Assembly (NCBI GenBank): GCA_945643635.1
Contig: CALZFC010000140.1
Location: 60,001-124,000, forward strand
Origin: Allodiplogaster sudhausi
Lineage: Eukaryota; Nematoda; Chromadorea; Rhabditida; Diplogasteridae
Direction of reading: 5' to 3'
Length of the DNA: 64,000 bases
Below, piece after piece: positions 10,487 through 21,903 of the stretch (its first letter is position 1; every line of letters begins with the position of its first letter). The notes beneath the pieces are model-generated. The model did no database searches, was not told the origin of the DNA, and saw only the letters and a list, made by a program, of their open reading frames with translations. The position numbers and the translations under genes are program-made.

Positions 10487-12559
10487 CTAACAGTAGATCT
10501 TTGTGGAGACCTCAGTGAACAAGCTGCGAATATCCACAACAGATCCGTTGACTCTCTTTCGCTGTGCGACTGGGATGACTGCCAAAAGGGCATCCTTTGC
10601 CAGCTCGGTAAGCTTCTTGACCTTCCCGAAGCAACGCGCCGGGATGCGGGAGACCGATTTCGAGTCGTTTTCCAGAAACAGCAGATCGCCTGAATGATTA
10701 CATCAATCAAGTGGAGAACAAATAACGGAATATGCAGCTTTGTGATCTTGGAATCAATGTATAGGAATATTTGCTCAATATTCTCTTACACAATGCTCTT
10801 ACACTTGTTCATGTAATATCTTTTATATCTATTTAAACCAAAAGTCGCAAAATGAGAGGATAATCAAACCAGATGGCAATCTGATGCCTTGATCATAGAA
10901 ACCGAGAATATATCGGCCGAAGACAGAGTCGCAGAAGTGATATCTAAACAAGGGAATAAATTGGTTCTATATTTAAATTTTTTCTCCAAGACTGAAACAA
11001 GACAGGAGAGAGAGAGAGAGCTAGAGAGAGAGAGATAGAAATAAATAAAAGATCGGACGAAAAAAAAGAAAATATAAATAAATATAAAAAAAGTAAAGAA
11101 AAGAAAAGAAAAAAGATTTAAAGATTCTCGAGTCTAAGATTTTTGGGGGAAAAGAGATGTCTAGCCTTGGCAGAAGCGTCCCATTGCTGTCCTCCTTCAT
11201 TTTCCACCACTCGATGACGGATGCGTGCTCGAATGTTGGTTGCATGTTGTCACTCGGAAGAGACTGGAGTCCTTGTTCAACCACACGGTCGGCAGCTCGT
11301 AGCGCATCTTAAAGGAGCTGTTCAGAAAACGGCGCAGAATCAATAGAGACATTCGGGACATTCTTACTGTAATAAAGAAAAGCTCAAATTTTAAAGTAAA
11401 GCACAAACAAACCTTTCCATAGCAGTAAAAAGTGTCTGGTGTGTCTGGAGATAAGAATAAGCAGAAGCCCTCGTCGTGATTGATGTCATCAAACCGTTCC
11501 GTCCAGACCATTCTGTGGGTAATTTTAAAGATAAATCATGAGATATAATTATAAGGAGACGTGCAATAAAAATAGATAACTACAAATAGTTACGACGAAA
11601 GGAGAAATAAAAATAGTAGATAAATAATTTAATTTGAAACTTGTAGTGGTAACCTGATATCAATGATATAGAGGAGTGTGAAGCGACGATCTTCGCCGAG
11701 TTGCTGAAGCGAGATCTCTTCACAGTTGAGGACGAAGCCAAGACGAGAAGGACTCAGAACGTGGAAACGATTAAGGTCAAGCGTGTCGAGCTCAATACCG
11801 CGATTCTCATGACCACCACGATCCTGCAATGGGGGGAACAAGCTGTTGTTGGAATTTCAAAAGGATTACTTGTTAAGCTCATCTCAACAAGAAGAACATC
11901 ATAGGAATACATTGCTTACATGAACTACATATGTTGAAATTCAATTTGTCTCCAAGAGAACAACCTAACCAGAGTGATGTCGTCACGCCAAAGATTCGTC
12001 AGCAAGTCGAAGACGTGAACCCCCTCAATGTACACGAAGATGTTTCATAGTAAAGTGGAAGCAAAATTAAATTTTTAAGTCAGTCAGTGCTGAACAAGGT
12101 CGGTATATGCACCGTCTTGAACCAGCCCCCCCCCCCCTCCCCCTTCTGACCTGCCCAAAAACTTGCTGAACCATCACCCCTCTCCCCCCTGGCCTGTTCG
12201 GAGAAAAATTATGTGTTGCCTGTGCAAAAAAAGGCATTGTCTCCCAATAAATGTAATTTTTGACCGAAAAAAAAACTTTTTTTGGCTGTGAACCTAACCC
12301 CCCCCCCCCCCTCCCCCGGTCTGTAAACCATGTTCAGCACTGTTTGTAACCAGTCCAAACAAGCATAAGCAATAAATAGGAAGAAGAAATAAACCTCATT
12401 TTCCTCGGAGTCCATACAAGTTAAGCATGAGTAGAGGACTAGCTGGTCGATGACCGCGTGCTCCACCACTGCCATCTCGCATCGCCTCCGATACCCAGCT
12501 TCCACGACTTCCTCCATTAAGAGGTGGCGACCGGGCAAGGGGCATTCAGGGAACGCCAT
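10487..12559 (-). pseudogene. A3, A-family copy lacking exons 5-6
   Basis: Exon 1 (12395-12559, 55 codons), exon 2 (about 11970-12030), exon 3 (about 11655-11825), exon 4 (about 11412-11513), exon 7 (about 11170-11310), exon 8 (about 10880-10955) and the last exon (10487 to about 10690) align with A2. The segment holding exons 5a, 5b and 6 is deleted: exon 7 is followed almost directly by the intron downstream of exon 4. Exon 7 also has a frameshift after the W-L-N-K-D-S-S-L segment. The last exon is fully open and ends S-T-K-I-Y-C. A MITE sits in intron 1. Confidence 0.7.
12085..12342. mobile_element. MITE-like element with 16-bp terminal inverted repeats
   Basis: The left end reads CAGTGCTGAACAAGGT and the right end ACCATGTTCAGCACTG, which are inverse complements with one mismatch. 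The 258-bp body has two poly-C runs and no coding capacity. The corresponding A2 intron lacks it. I could not identify a clean target-site duplication, and the superfamily is unknown. Confidence 0.65.
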
Positions 12560-12747
12560 CTCTTTCTTAAGGAATAACCTGAACCCGCCGCTTGAGACAA
12601 TATAAAAAATATATATAATTAGAATACAATGTTAAACAATTTGGTTACGAAGAATATGAAGAAAATAAGCATGTGAAATTTAAGCAAAAAAGGTGGAAGA
12701 TCGGAGCAGTGATGGGTGGACGGGAGATCGAACAGAGGCAAGGGGAG

Positions 12748-12797
<50 letters not shown>

Positions 12798-12843
12798 CAG
12801 AGATGTACAGCGAGACGCAGAGCGGAAGATAGCGAGAGAGAGG

Positions 12844-12901
<58 letters not shown>

Positions 12902-13812
12902 GAAACAAGTGAACACCACCAACTATACAACGCTGCATATTGTCAAGGGAGGAGTCATGAACTCCATATTCTCCTAGAACCACAGCACAGACACAGCGAA
13001 TCAACGAAAAATATCTCAGTCGATTACCATTCAAACGACACAAGCTGCCCGGAGGCACCAATCATGCAGCCTCATTTCGAAATACATTTTATTGAAAACT
13101 CCTCGTCCAGAATGCCGATGTAATAATGATTTCACGACACACTTTGAATCAAGTATTATCGGCAGTAAAATGGGGGTCTTAGAAGTATACGCTAGTCATG
13201 AGATACGGTGATAAGCGGGGAAAGTGCAAATAACAGCATAGAACATGTCGGCTGGATATCTGAAATCTACAGGGGTATCCCAAGTACATTTGAGCTTATC
13301 GCACAAAAATGCGCAGAACTACTAATCGCGTCTCCAAAACAGTTCGTTTATTTAATTCGGAGCATCATAAAATCAAAAAAAAAAACAAAAGTGAAACAGT
13401 GTCAATAACTAAATTTTGGGAAAACTAACCAAAATAAAGAATAAGTCCTCATTCTTCTCTATGAGTTTTTTTTTGCGCAAAATGACCAGTAGCCCGACGG
13501 ATTCATGTGAGGAATGCGTAAGGAGGAAGGAAGAAATAGAGAAACTGTTATGACAGGAAAAACAGCTAAATTATATATCGATCCTTCGGGAGAGGACATG
13601 AAAACGAATGAAAAATTCACACAGAAGAAATGATAAAGAATATCATCATTTGGCCATATCGGCAGGGATGCGCGCAGCGAAGCAAGAACACCCGGCAATA
13701 TTCAGCAGCAATTTAATAACTCTGCCTTCTTTTTCTCAGATTCATACAATTAGCAACAACGGGAGTTATCTAGATCTTCTAGCAAAGATAATATACGAAG
13801 TGAAAATGCTCT
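12560..13812 (-). other. Spacer between A3 and A4 with GA tract
   Basis: A (GA)n tract at about 12748-12904 is followed by the conserved spacer block and the presumed A4 3' UTR. Frames inside the GA tract are low-complexity artefacts. Confidence 0.6.
13088..13093 (-). terminator. Candidate polyadenylation signal of A4
   Basis: AATAAA on the minus strand at the conserved spacer position. It is about 720 nt beyond the A4 stop, so the link is tentative. Confidence 0.3.
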
Positions 13813-15017
13813 CTAAGAGTAGATCATTGTGGAGACCTGGGTGGCCAAACTCGCAATATCCTCAACAGATCCCTGGATTCTCTCACGGTCTGCGACTGGG
13901 ATGACTGCCAAAAGGGCATCCTTTGCCAGCTCGGTCAGCTTCTTCACTTTCCCGTAGCATCGCGCCGGGATACGGTAGATCGACTTCGAGCGGTTCTCCA
14001 CAAAGAGAATATCGCCTGAATGATTACAATTATTTTTATTTGATTTTGTTGTCAACAGGTAGACATATTTGCTCCATATTGTAACAGAAAGTTCTTACGC
14101 CTATTATTCGTCTAATAAATTTTATATCCTCAAAAAGCCTAAAAATTTGAAGTTAATCAAACCAGATTGCAATGTGACGCCTTCATCAGAGAAATTGAAA
14201 GGACGTCGATTGAATGGAGAGACGCAGAAGTGCCATCTAAACAAGGGAATAAATTGGTTCTAGCTTCAAGGACGTTTTCCTGGAGTGATATCAAGGCAGG
14301 AGAGAAAGAGTTAGAGAGAGATATGTAAAGAAAGAAAAAGGAGTAAGACAATAAAGAGAATAAAGAAATGAAAAGAAAAGAAAAGAAAAGAAAAGAAAAG
14401 AAAGAAATAGAAAAAAAGAAAGAAAGAAAAAATGAAAGGAATCGTAAAATAAAAGAGAGCTGTCTCTAGCCTTGGCTGATTCGCCCAATTGTTGTCCTTC
14501 ATGCTGCACCAGTCGATGGTCGATGACTCCTCGAATTCCACTTGAATGTCGTCAATGTTGTCACTGGGGATGAGACTGGTGCGCTTGTTCAACCACACGT
14601 TCAACAACTCGTAGCGCATCTTAAAGGAGTTGTTTGGAGAAAACGCAGAGATTAAGCGATAAGGATATTCATGAATTCCACGACAGACCATTTCGGACGA
14701 GACACTACTCCAGTTACGGTCATGGTCGACTTAAAATTGCCTGCCAAGACCCCGAATGCCGCTGAGTTGACGAGAAGAGCAGTTGAAAATAACCATCTCA
14801 TTCTCGTCAACTAAGAACGGAGCATATTATTAGCTTATAACTCAAGCATCTTAAACTTTTTCTTTCGATAAAGTGAACTCACACTACTTTACCAGCGCTA
14901 GACAATCATGTCAAAGATTTGTTTCCAAGGTCTCTTTTGCTAATTGCATTCCAATTTCCTTACCAATATAAATGTTGTTCTCGTAGCGAAAGTCGTCCCA
15001 GCCTTAAGATACCGAAT
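13813..15017 (-). pseudogene. A4, 3' half of an A-family gene
   Basis: The last exon (13813-14015), exon 8 (about 14162-14234), exon 7 (about 14473-14621), exon 6 (about 14695-14815) and the 3' part of exon 5b (about 14965-15017) are present. Sequence then switches abruptly to array spacer, so exons 1-5a are missing. Exon 6 has a stop or frameshift after L-G-R-Q-F. Exons 7-9 are open and well conserved, with the same AAG|GC donor. This is a truncated relic produced by recombination within the array. Confidence 0.7.
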
Positions 15018-15635
15018 TTCGGGACTTTGAATCAAGTAATATCGGCAGTAAAATGGGGGTATTGGACATAATATACGCTCGTCATGAGACACCGTAGTAA
15101 GCGGGCAGTGGGTACACTGCACCCAATCATTGCAAATAGAAACAGAAATCTGTTGGACGGATATCAGAACTCTACACGGATATCCCCAGTACAATTGAGC
15201 TTATCGTACCAAAAAATAAATAGAAATGCTATTCACATCTCGAAAACGCGTTCGTGGAATATAATTCGAAGCATCAAAACATCATTAAAAAAGTGAAACA
15301 GTGTCAACAAATGACCTCAGCCTCGGGCTACCAAAATCAAATAAAAAGAATAACTCATCATTATTCTCAGTGAGGTCTTTTTTGGCGCCAAATAACCGGA
15401 AATCCAACGGATTCAATTGAGGATTGCTTAAAGAGCAGGAAGAACCAGAGAAGATCTTCTCCTTCTTCTGTTTTGCAAGTAATAAAAATGCGGAATTACA
15501 CACAGGATCATGCAGAATTGACAGGAAGAAACAGCTCAATTATATATCAATCACCATATGTTCAATTTTTCATAGTGAAGTGAAAACAAACAAGATTTCT
15601 AGCCAATTGTAAAATTGTGGAAAACTCGACTATAC
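15018..15635 (-). other. Spacer-derived segment fused to A4
   Basis: Matches the array spacer near 13.15-13.6 kb and 16.45-16.95 kb (the TTTGAATCAAGTA block and following sequence). It joins the truncated A4 to an orphan exon 1, marking a deletion or unequal-exchange breakpoint near 15,017. Confidence 0.55.
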
Positions 15636-15812
15636 CTCATTTTCTTTGGCCGTCAGACAAGTCGAGCATGTTACGAGGAGTAGCTCGCCGATGACAGCGA
15701 CCCCCTCCACATCCATATTGCGCTTCATATTGCATTTCCCCCGACACCCAGAGCCAGAGATTTGTTCTACTGAGAGGTGGAGACCGTGTAGGTCGCATTC
15801 AGGCAACGCCAT
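15636..15812 (-). pseudogene. Orphan exon 1 of an A-family copy
   Basis: An open 59-codon exon begins at the ATG at 15812 (M-A-L-P-E-C-D-L) and ends E-N-E before a GT donor, as in A1 and A2. No exon 2 or 3 follows, because spacer sequence comes next on the gene strand. It is either the start of the deleted A4 or a separate relic. Confidence 0.65.
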
Positions 15813-17238
15813 CCCTCGCAAGCAGAGATGTCAGCGGTTCTAACATTTTGAGCCAGCCCGACCCATCAAGCCCAAACTCTCGGCCCGGCCCGGCCCTTAG
15901 TTTTCCGGGCCTTAGAATTTTGGGTCCGGCCCGGCCCGATTTTCATAATTTTTCTTCAAATGATTTTCTTCAAGTGATTTCTTATAAGAATTTTAAAAGG
16001 TGATGTTTTTCAATGATATTTAATTGAAGAAAATAATTTGATGAAATATCAGCAAAACATGTAAAGAAAAATCGTGGAAAAAAATTCAAATCAGTTGACC
16101 CATCCACCAATTTCTCGAATAATTGGGCCCAAACGGGCCAACGGGCAGGCCAGGGATTCCGCAGGCCCATATGCAAAGAGAAAAAATTGCCACACAAAAG
16201 TTGGAAGATTGTAACTGGAAGAGATAGGAGTGGTAAGAGGGTAGTAGAGGCAAAATAAGTGGAGAGAGAAAGAAAGAATGAGTGATAGATATAAATAGAT
16301 AGTGGAAGAGAATAGAGAAACAAGTGAACACGACAACTGTATATCGATGCTTCCCATGAACATGCATATCATAATAGCTTTCTAGAGAATCCACGACAAA
16401 TATCTCAGTCGATTATCATTCAAACGACACAAGTCACCGGGGGCATTGAATCAAGTATTATCGGCAGTAAACTGGGGTTCTCGGAGTATCCTCATATTAT
16501 TAGGAGCGGGAAGTAAGTATACCGCGCCCTATCATTGCAAATAGAATCAGAAATCTGTTGGCTGGATATCTGAAATCCACGAGGACATCCCTAGTACCTT
16601 TGAGCGTGGCGCACAAAAATATACAGAAATGCTATTCGCATCTCCAAATCCGGTCGCGGAATATATTTCGCATTATCAAGACATCATTAAAATGTGAAAC
16701 AGTGTCTAAAACTCAATCTCCTGACTACCAATAAATACAACGGAAAAATCTTCCACCCTCTCAGTCAGTTCGTTTAGCGACTAATTACCAGGAATTCTAC
16801 GGCTTCAAGCGAGGAATGTGGGAAACGGAGCAAGAACTAGCGGAATTCCTCATTCTTCTGTTTTACAAGAAATGCAAAATTCTACATGAAAATCATAAAT
16901 ACTTAACAGAAGAAAATTAAGCTAAATTATATATCGATCATTCAATTAAAAGGACAAGAAAAGATTAATGAAATTCAAGAAATGATATAGAACTTGTGCA
17001 TATTTGACAGGGACCCGCTCAGCGAAGCGAGAACACCCAGCAACGCGTAGTTGAACAGATAGATTCAGGCGACAAATGCAGTCTGGACATGGATATTGAG
17101 CAATGGAAATAACAAATCCGCTACTTCTCATAAACTCATGGTCAGCTTCAGACAATTAGGAAACAGTGGTAGTTCTCTTGACTCTAGATCTTCTAGCAAA
17201 GAAAATCTACATCGTGAATACACTCTCTAGTGGAAAGA
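15813..17238. other. Spacer with GC-rich insert
   Basis: About 15829-16165 contains GGCCCGGCCCGG-like motifs at both sides of an AT-rich core, resembling the insert at 8147. From about 16320 the usual array spacer resumes and includes the probable 3' UTR of A5. No gene is seen. Confidence 0.5.
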
Positions 17239-18264
17239 TTAAGAGTAGATCGTTGTGGAGACCTGAGTGACCAAACTCTCAATATCCTCAACAGCTCCCT
17301 TGATTCTCTCACGGTCTGCGACTGGGATGACTGCCAAAAGGGCATCCTTTGCCAGTTCGTCAGCTTCTTGACCTTCCCGAAGCACCGCGCCGGGATACGG
17401 TAGACTGACTTGGATTCGTATTCCAGGAATAGAATATCGCCTGAATGATTACAGCAATCAAGTAGAGAAAAGTATTAAAATGTGTAGCCTTGTTTGCTCT
17501 TGGGGTCAAGATATCGAAAGATTTGCTCAATATTGTAACCGGATATGTTTATCTAAAGAGTTTATCATCACATTAAAAATAAAAGACGATAATCATACCG
17601 GATGGCAATCTGATGCCATGATCCGAGACATCGGGAGGATCTCGAAACAAGGAAGAGTTGCAGAAGTGCCATCTAAAGAAGGGAATAAATTTTTATTTAT
17701 TTTTGTTCTAGATTCAAGATTGTTTCCCTAGAGTGAGAATAAGACAAGCGAAAGAAAGAGTTAAAGAGAGAGAGAGAGAGAGGTATAAAGAAAGAAAAGG
17801 GAAGAAGGAGTAAAAGAGAAGAAATAAAATAAAGAAAAGAAATTGGAAAAGAAAAGAGAAAAAAATGTAAAGAAAAAGGAAACGGAAAAAGTAAAATGAA
17901 AAGGAAAAGAAAAGAAAAAGGAAATAGAAAATAAAAAGAAACGTGAAAAGAAAAGGAATAGAAAAAGGAAAAAAAGAAAAGAAAAAACGAAAATAAAAAA
18001 GGAAAGAAAAAAGAAAAATAAAGGTAGATACAAATGAAACGAAAGAAACAAAAACAGGAAAAAGAATAGAAAAGAAAGATGCCTTGCCTTGGCTGGGCCG
18101 CCCCATTGCTGTTCTCCTTCTTTTTCCACCACTCGATAACGGATGCGTACTCGAATGTTGGTTGAATGCTGGCACTCGGGATGAGACTAGTGCGCTTGTT
18201 CAACCACACGTTAGGCAAGTCGTAGCGCATCTTAAATGAGTAGTTATTATGCTTTGATAAGGCA

Positions 18265-18269
18265 ACACT
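18265..18269. repeat. Left target-site duplication of LTR element
   Basis: ACACT immediately before the 5' LTR, matching ACACT at 20392-20396 immediately after the 3' LTR. Confidence 0.8.
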
Positions 18270-18719
18270 TGTTCATTGTAGGACGAATGAATGACGGTTG
18301 ACTTAGTGAACTACCGTAGTTAAAATTGTTATATTTAGATTCCCGCATTTATTCAAATGTCTAATACGTGTTAGGGAATGTCATCTCGGATCCCCCTCTC
18401 GTCCCCTCTTCATCTTCTTGAGTCCCTCTCCTCTCGTGCCCTCGTGGTCTCTCTCTCGATAGCCTCTTTTTCCTCGCCCCGATCACAGTCCTTGTGATCT
18501 ACTAGTGCGAGTTGAAGCGTGTAGTTGGACAACGCGAGTCCCTGTTATTTGTTTATTTTGTATGCTCTAATAAACTCTTAAAGTTTGCTTGTTTCCTCTG
18601 TATACGGAACAGGTAGCGAGCATAAGGTCAACGTCGGAGGCGAGCCAAGAGGCAGGCCCTGCGGGGTTAGCGTAATTCCCGTAATTCCCCTTTCCTGCTC
18701 TCTTGGCCCTCCGCGTACA
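18270..18719 (+). repeat. 5' LTR
   Basis: 450 bp, TG...CA ends, with an AATAAA inside CTCTAATAAACTC. It differs from the 3' LTR at about a dozen scattered positions over the first ~370 bp and strongly over the last ~70 bp. Confidence 0.85.
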
Positions 18720-18733
18720 TGGTGCGTCGGTAG
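18720..18733 (+). promoter_or_regulatory. Putative tRNA primer-binding site
   Basis: TGGTGCGTCGGTAG abuts the 5' LTR. The tRNA species was not identified. Confidence 0.5.
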
Positions 18734-19941
18734 TATCCGACACCTGGGCGCGTACTGGCAGGCGAACGCAGCCCACTGAAGAAGACCGACTCCGACAACA
18801 CCGCCGACGGCGAGAGAGGACGCGGCGGGAAGGGCGTCGAGCTGCCGCGTCATGACACGGCAGCGAGTTGAGCCGGTTCGCGGGCAGCGACCGCGGCAAG
18901 AAGCTCGCGCACGCCATGAGGTCGGTCCCCTGCCCTCTGACCCGACGTGCCCCGGTGCCCACCCCCGCGGGGGTGAGGCCAACGGGCGGGGTCATGGCAG
19001 AAGAGCCTGCGGGCTGGATTTGTGTGATGATGACGACGTCATCATCGAAGAAGGGCCACGAGAGGAGAAGAGGAAGAAGAGACGAGAGACACATGTCGCA
19101 GTCGCGCAGCCGGCGACTAGAGACACCGCGACAACGAGGAGTTAAAGGAGTTCGGCAATCTCACGGGAGATTGGCCGAGGAGAATAGTGCCCAGCGCTAC
19201 GTGAACGCCTCCAAAGAGGAGGCGGAGGGACTATCGAGTGCTCGCGTTGACGGGCGGGATTGTAGAAGGAAGAAGTCAGGAGTAAGGAGGAGCGTAAGGC
19301 CCTGCGAGGCGGCTCCTGCCTGGCTTCTGAGCCCTCTGACGCCGCCGGAAGCATCGGGACAAGGGAAGGCCCCGTCCTGACGTCAGCGTAGTGTCGATTG
19401 CAGGGATTGGTAGGATAGGGAGAGCTCGAGCAGCACCGTATCTGGCGCCAGATTGCATCCACTCATCTCCAGTTGAGGGAGTGAAGATTGTAAGCCCTTT
19501 TTGGAAGGCAGCCTCGTATGCTCCTCTCATCACTCCATGGCAAGAGGAAGAGAAGGCACCACCCCCCTCCAAGAGACACTCCGCGTCCGTCCGTGGCATA
19601 AGGGACGAGACTAAGAGTGTTTGGAGGTGGCAGTCGACTCCAATGAGGCGCCTTGGGCGCGGGCGCAGGGTCACCGGGCCAAGCCCGGTGATGACGACCA
19701 CAACTTGTGTATTCTTTGTTTAGGTGCTCTACCAACTCGACGGGCGAGGACTGCAGAAGACCCCCACTCGAGCTCTACCGTAGTAAAGATCGTCTACAGC
19801 ACCCCCGCACCAGCCACCACACAAGGATCGCCCAGTAAGCAAGCCCTTCCCCCCATTCAGAATTTTCTAGATTTTTACTTTGTGTGTTTTTTCATTGCTT
19901 TTTCTTTCGTCATTGTCCCCCTTTTTTCTTGGACGCGGCAG

Positions 19942-20391
19942 TGTTCATTCTAGGACGAATGAATGACGGTTGACTTAGGGAACTACCGTAGTTAAAATTG
20001 TTATATTTAGATTCCCGCATTTATTCAAATGTCTAATACGTGTTTGGGCATGTCATCTCGGATCCCCCTCTCGTCCCCTCTTCATCTTCATTAGTCCCTC
20101 TCCTCTCGTGCCCTCGTGGTCTCTCTCGAGAGAGCCTCTTTTTCCTCGCCCCGATCACAGTCCTTGTGAACTACTAGTGCGAGTTGAAGCGTGTAGTTGG
20201 AAAACGCGAGTCCCTGTTATTTGTTTATTTTGCATGCTCTAATAAACTCTAAAAGTTTGCTTGTTTCCTTTGTATACGGAACAGGTAGCGAGCATAAGGT
20301 CAACGTCGGAGGGGGCAAGAAGTAGGAGGGAGGAGGAGCGTAAGGCCCCGACGAGGCGGCTTCTCCCTGTACTCTAGGCCCTCCGCGTACA
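19942..20391 (+). repeat. 3' LTR
   Basis: Same length and ends as the 5' LTR. Its last ~70 bp differ and instead resemble internal sequence near 19280-19320 (shared GGAGCGTAAGGCCC motif), so the LTR pair is mosaic. Confidence 0.85.
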
Positions 20392-20396
20392 ACACT
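20392..20396. repeat. Right target-site duplication of LTR element
   Basis: ACACT, identical to 18265-18269. Confidence 0.8.
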
Positions 20397-20499
20397 GGAA
20401 TGCAGGAAGTCAAATGGAGACGAGAAGAAAATAATGTTTATTAAGTGACTGGGGTCGCCTTATGGTGTGTTCTTTCGTAAGAGCAAAGGGAATAGTCCA

Positions 20500-21230
20500 A
20501 ATATGGAAGATAAGATATTTCTTACGTGCGATATCTCACGGGAAGTTAGCCCAGTCGATCCGCGAGCTTTCAATAAAAATACAGTAAGACGGGGAAATAG
20601 GAATTGATCCCCTCCTCTCGTTCTCTCACCATATTGAAAATATTTGCCGTAGAGGTCTAAGTAAAGTGTTTTCTCTCTTTCGTATTTTTTGCTCACCTTT
20701 GCCTAAATTATACATCTTTTGTTTTAATGTCTACGTTCGACCTATCCTAGAATTTTCTTCCACTATCTGGTCTCCTTCTAAAAGTGTCTAATTAGAAAGC
20801 TAGAACAAGTGCAACATACGTTCACTCGCCTTCGCCATGTTAGATGCTCTAATTCGTTTATTCCTCACAACTTGCTGCCATCTTATTCCGAGAGACTAGC
20901 TTTGTATAATATGCAATCGCTCCTTCTTTGCAGAGTCGTTCTTGACTTGATCTATTGCTTTAAGTTGTTGCATGGTCTCGTTGATTTGCCTATTAGTAAA
21001 TTCTATGTATTTAAAAGATGCAACGGTCGGGTTTCCTCGTATAACTTTCATATTAGACGAACCCGGTCTTGTCTAGCTGAAAACTGTTTTTCAATTCGTA
21101 CAGCCCGTCTATATATGAAGTTACCACAAATCGCCACATCGGCGCCTTCAGTTAATAGATTTAGACAGATCATACTTGCTCTTCCTCTGCTACAATTGCT
21201 TAATATCTCTGCTCCAAATCTCTAGGGCCA
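20500..21230 (+). mobile_element. 5'-truncated LINE (non-LTR retrotransposon) 3' fragment
   Basis: Translation gives the C-terminal end of a CR1/Jockey-type reverse transcriptase: H-H-I-E-N-I, then L-F-R-I-F, then YVRPILEF, W-S-P, LEQVQHTFTR, LPSYSERL, LHGLVDL and S-A-P-S-V-N-R-F-R. That motif order is typical of the region after the RT catalytic core, which is itself absent. A frameshift near 20,789 separates the W-S-P and L-E-Q-V-Q parts, so the copy is dead. AT-rich sequence to about 21,656 may be its 3' UTR. Confidence 0.75.
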
Positions 21231-21903
21231 TTCATACCATAGTACTTTATTATTGTTGCTGTCCCTTCCCCCTACCTACCATTCATCAGCTGATTGCTCT
21301 TGGTATCCTGCCTGTGCTATCCTCAAAGCACATTCATTGGGTCTTGCCAACCCTGGGGCCTCGTCCACCCCTTTTTCAGCGGGATCTCATCCACCCCGCG
21401 CAGGTTCCAATGCTTTCACGCTGATTTCCATCACTTATTGCTAACTAAATTACTAATATAATATCAATTTTCTTTTTATCTAAATGCACCATTATTCTGG
21501 TCATACTATCCTACACTGTGCATATTCATATTCGTATTCTTATTCTTTTCACTCTTTTTTTCTCTCTCCGGTCGCGTCATATCTCTCTAAGTGTTGTCAC
21601 ATCTTAATTGATGTATATAAATCAACTAAAATAAAATATCTCCATCTATCCGACAAGAGTTGTTAGGAGAGAAAACGCAGGAGAACAAAAAGACATTCCA
21701 GAATGCCACACGACAAACCATTTGGGTAGAGTACGCTTTCGCCCAGAAACGGTCCCAGAAACGGTCATCGAAAACGAGCCCGCCAAGATCGCGAATGCCG
21801 CTGAGTTGACGAGTAGAGCAGTCGAAGATGACCGTCTCATTCTTGTGAACTAAGAACAGCGCTTTCAATTAGCTTGTTATAATTCGCATTCAGGCAACGT
21901 CAT

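Larger units (their letters stand above)
18270..20391 (+). mobile_element. Non-autonomous LTR retrotransposon
   Basis: Two direct 450-bp LTRs (18270-18719 and 19942-20391) begin TGTTCATT and end GCGTACA, flanked by the 5-bp duplication ACACT. The internal part is only 1,222 bp. No protease, reverse transcriptase, RNase H or integrase motif is visible in it. A basic, Arg/Pro-rich open frame at 18868-19380 could be a gag relic or chance in GC-rich sequence. The 5' LTR is followed at once by TGGTGCGTCGGTAG, which fits a primer-binding site because it starts TGG, complementary to a tRNA CCA end. This is a LARD/TRIM-like element that would need enzymes from elsewhere. Superfamily is undetermined. 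Confidence 0.85.
17239..21903 (-). pseudogene. A5, A-family copy broken by nested transposons
   Basis: The last exon (17239-17440), exon 8 (about 17598-17672) and exon 7 (about 18090-18230) are on the left. Exon 6 (21719-21849, open and with an intact GT donor after Q-M) and about 20 nt of exon 1 (to the ATG at 21903) are on the right. Exons 2-5b are deleted. The last exon has a small deletion in the T-E-L-A-K region relative to A2. At the exon 7 boundary, near 18,240 and 21,657, about 3.4 kb is inserted: a LINE fragment containing an LTR element. Confidence 0.7.

Noticed and set aside
18567..19380. Arg/Pro-rich frames inside the LTR element as a gag gene
   Set aside because: GC-rich sequence is open in several frames on both strands, and no zinc knuckle, protease or RT motif is visible.
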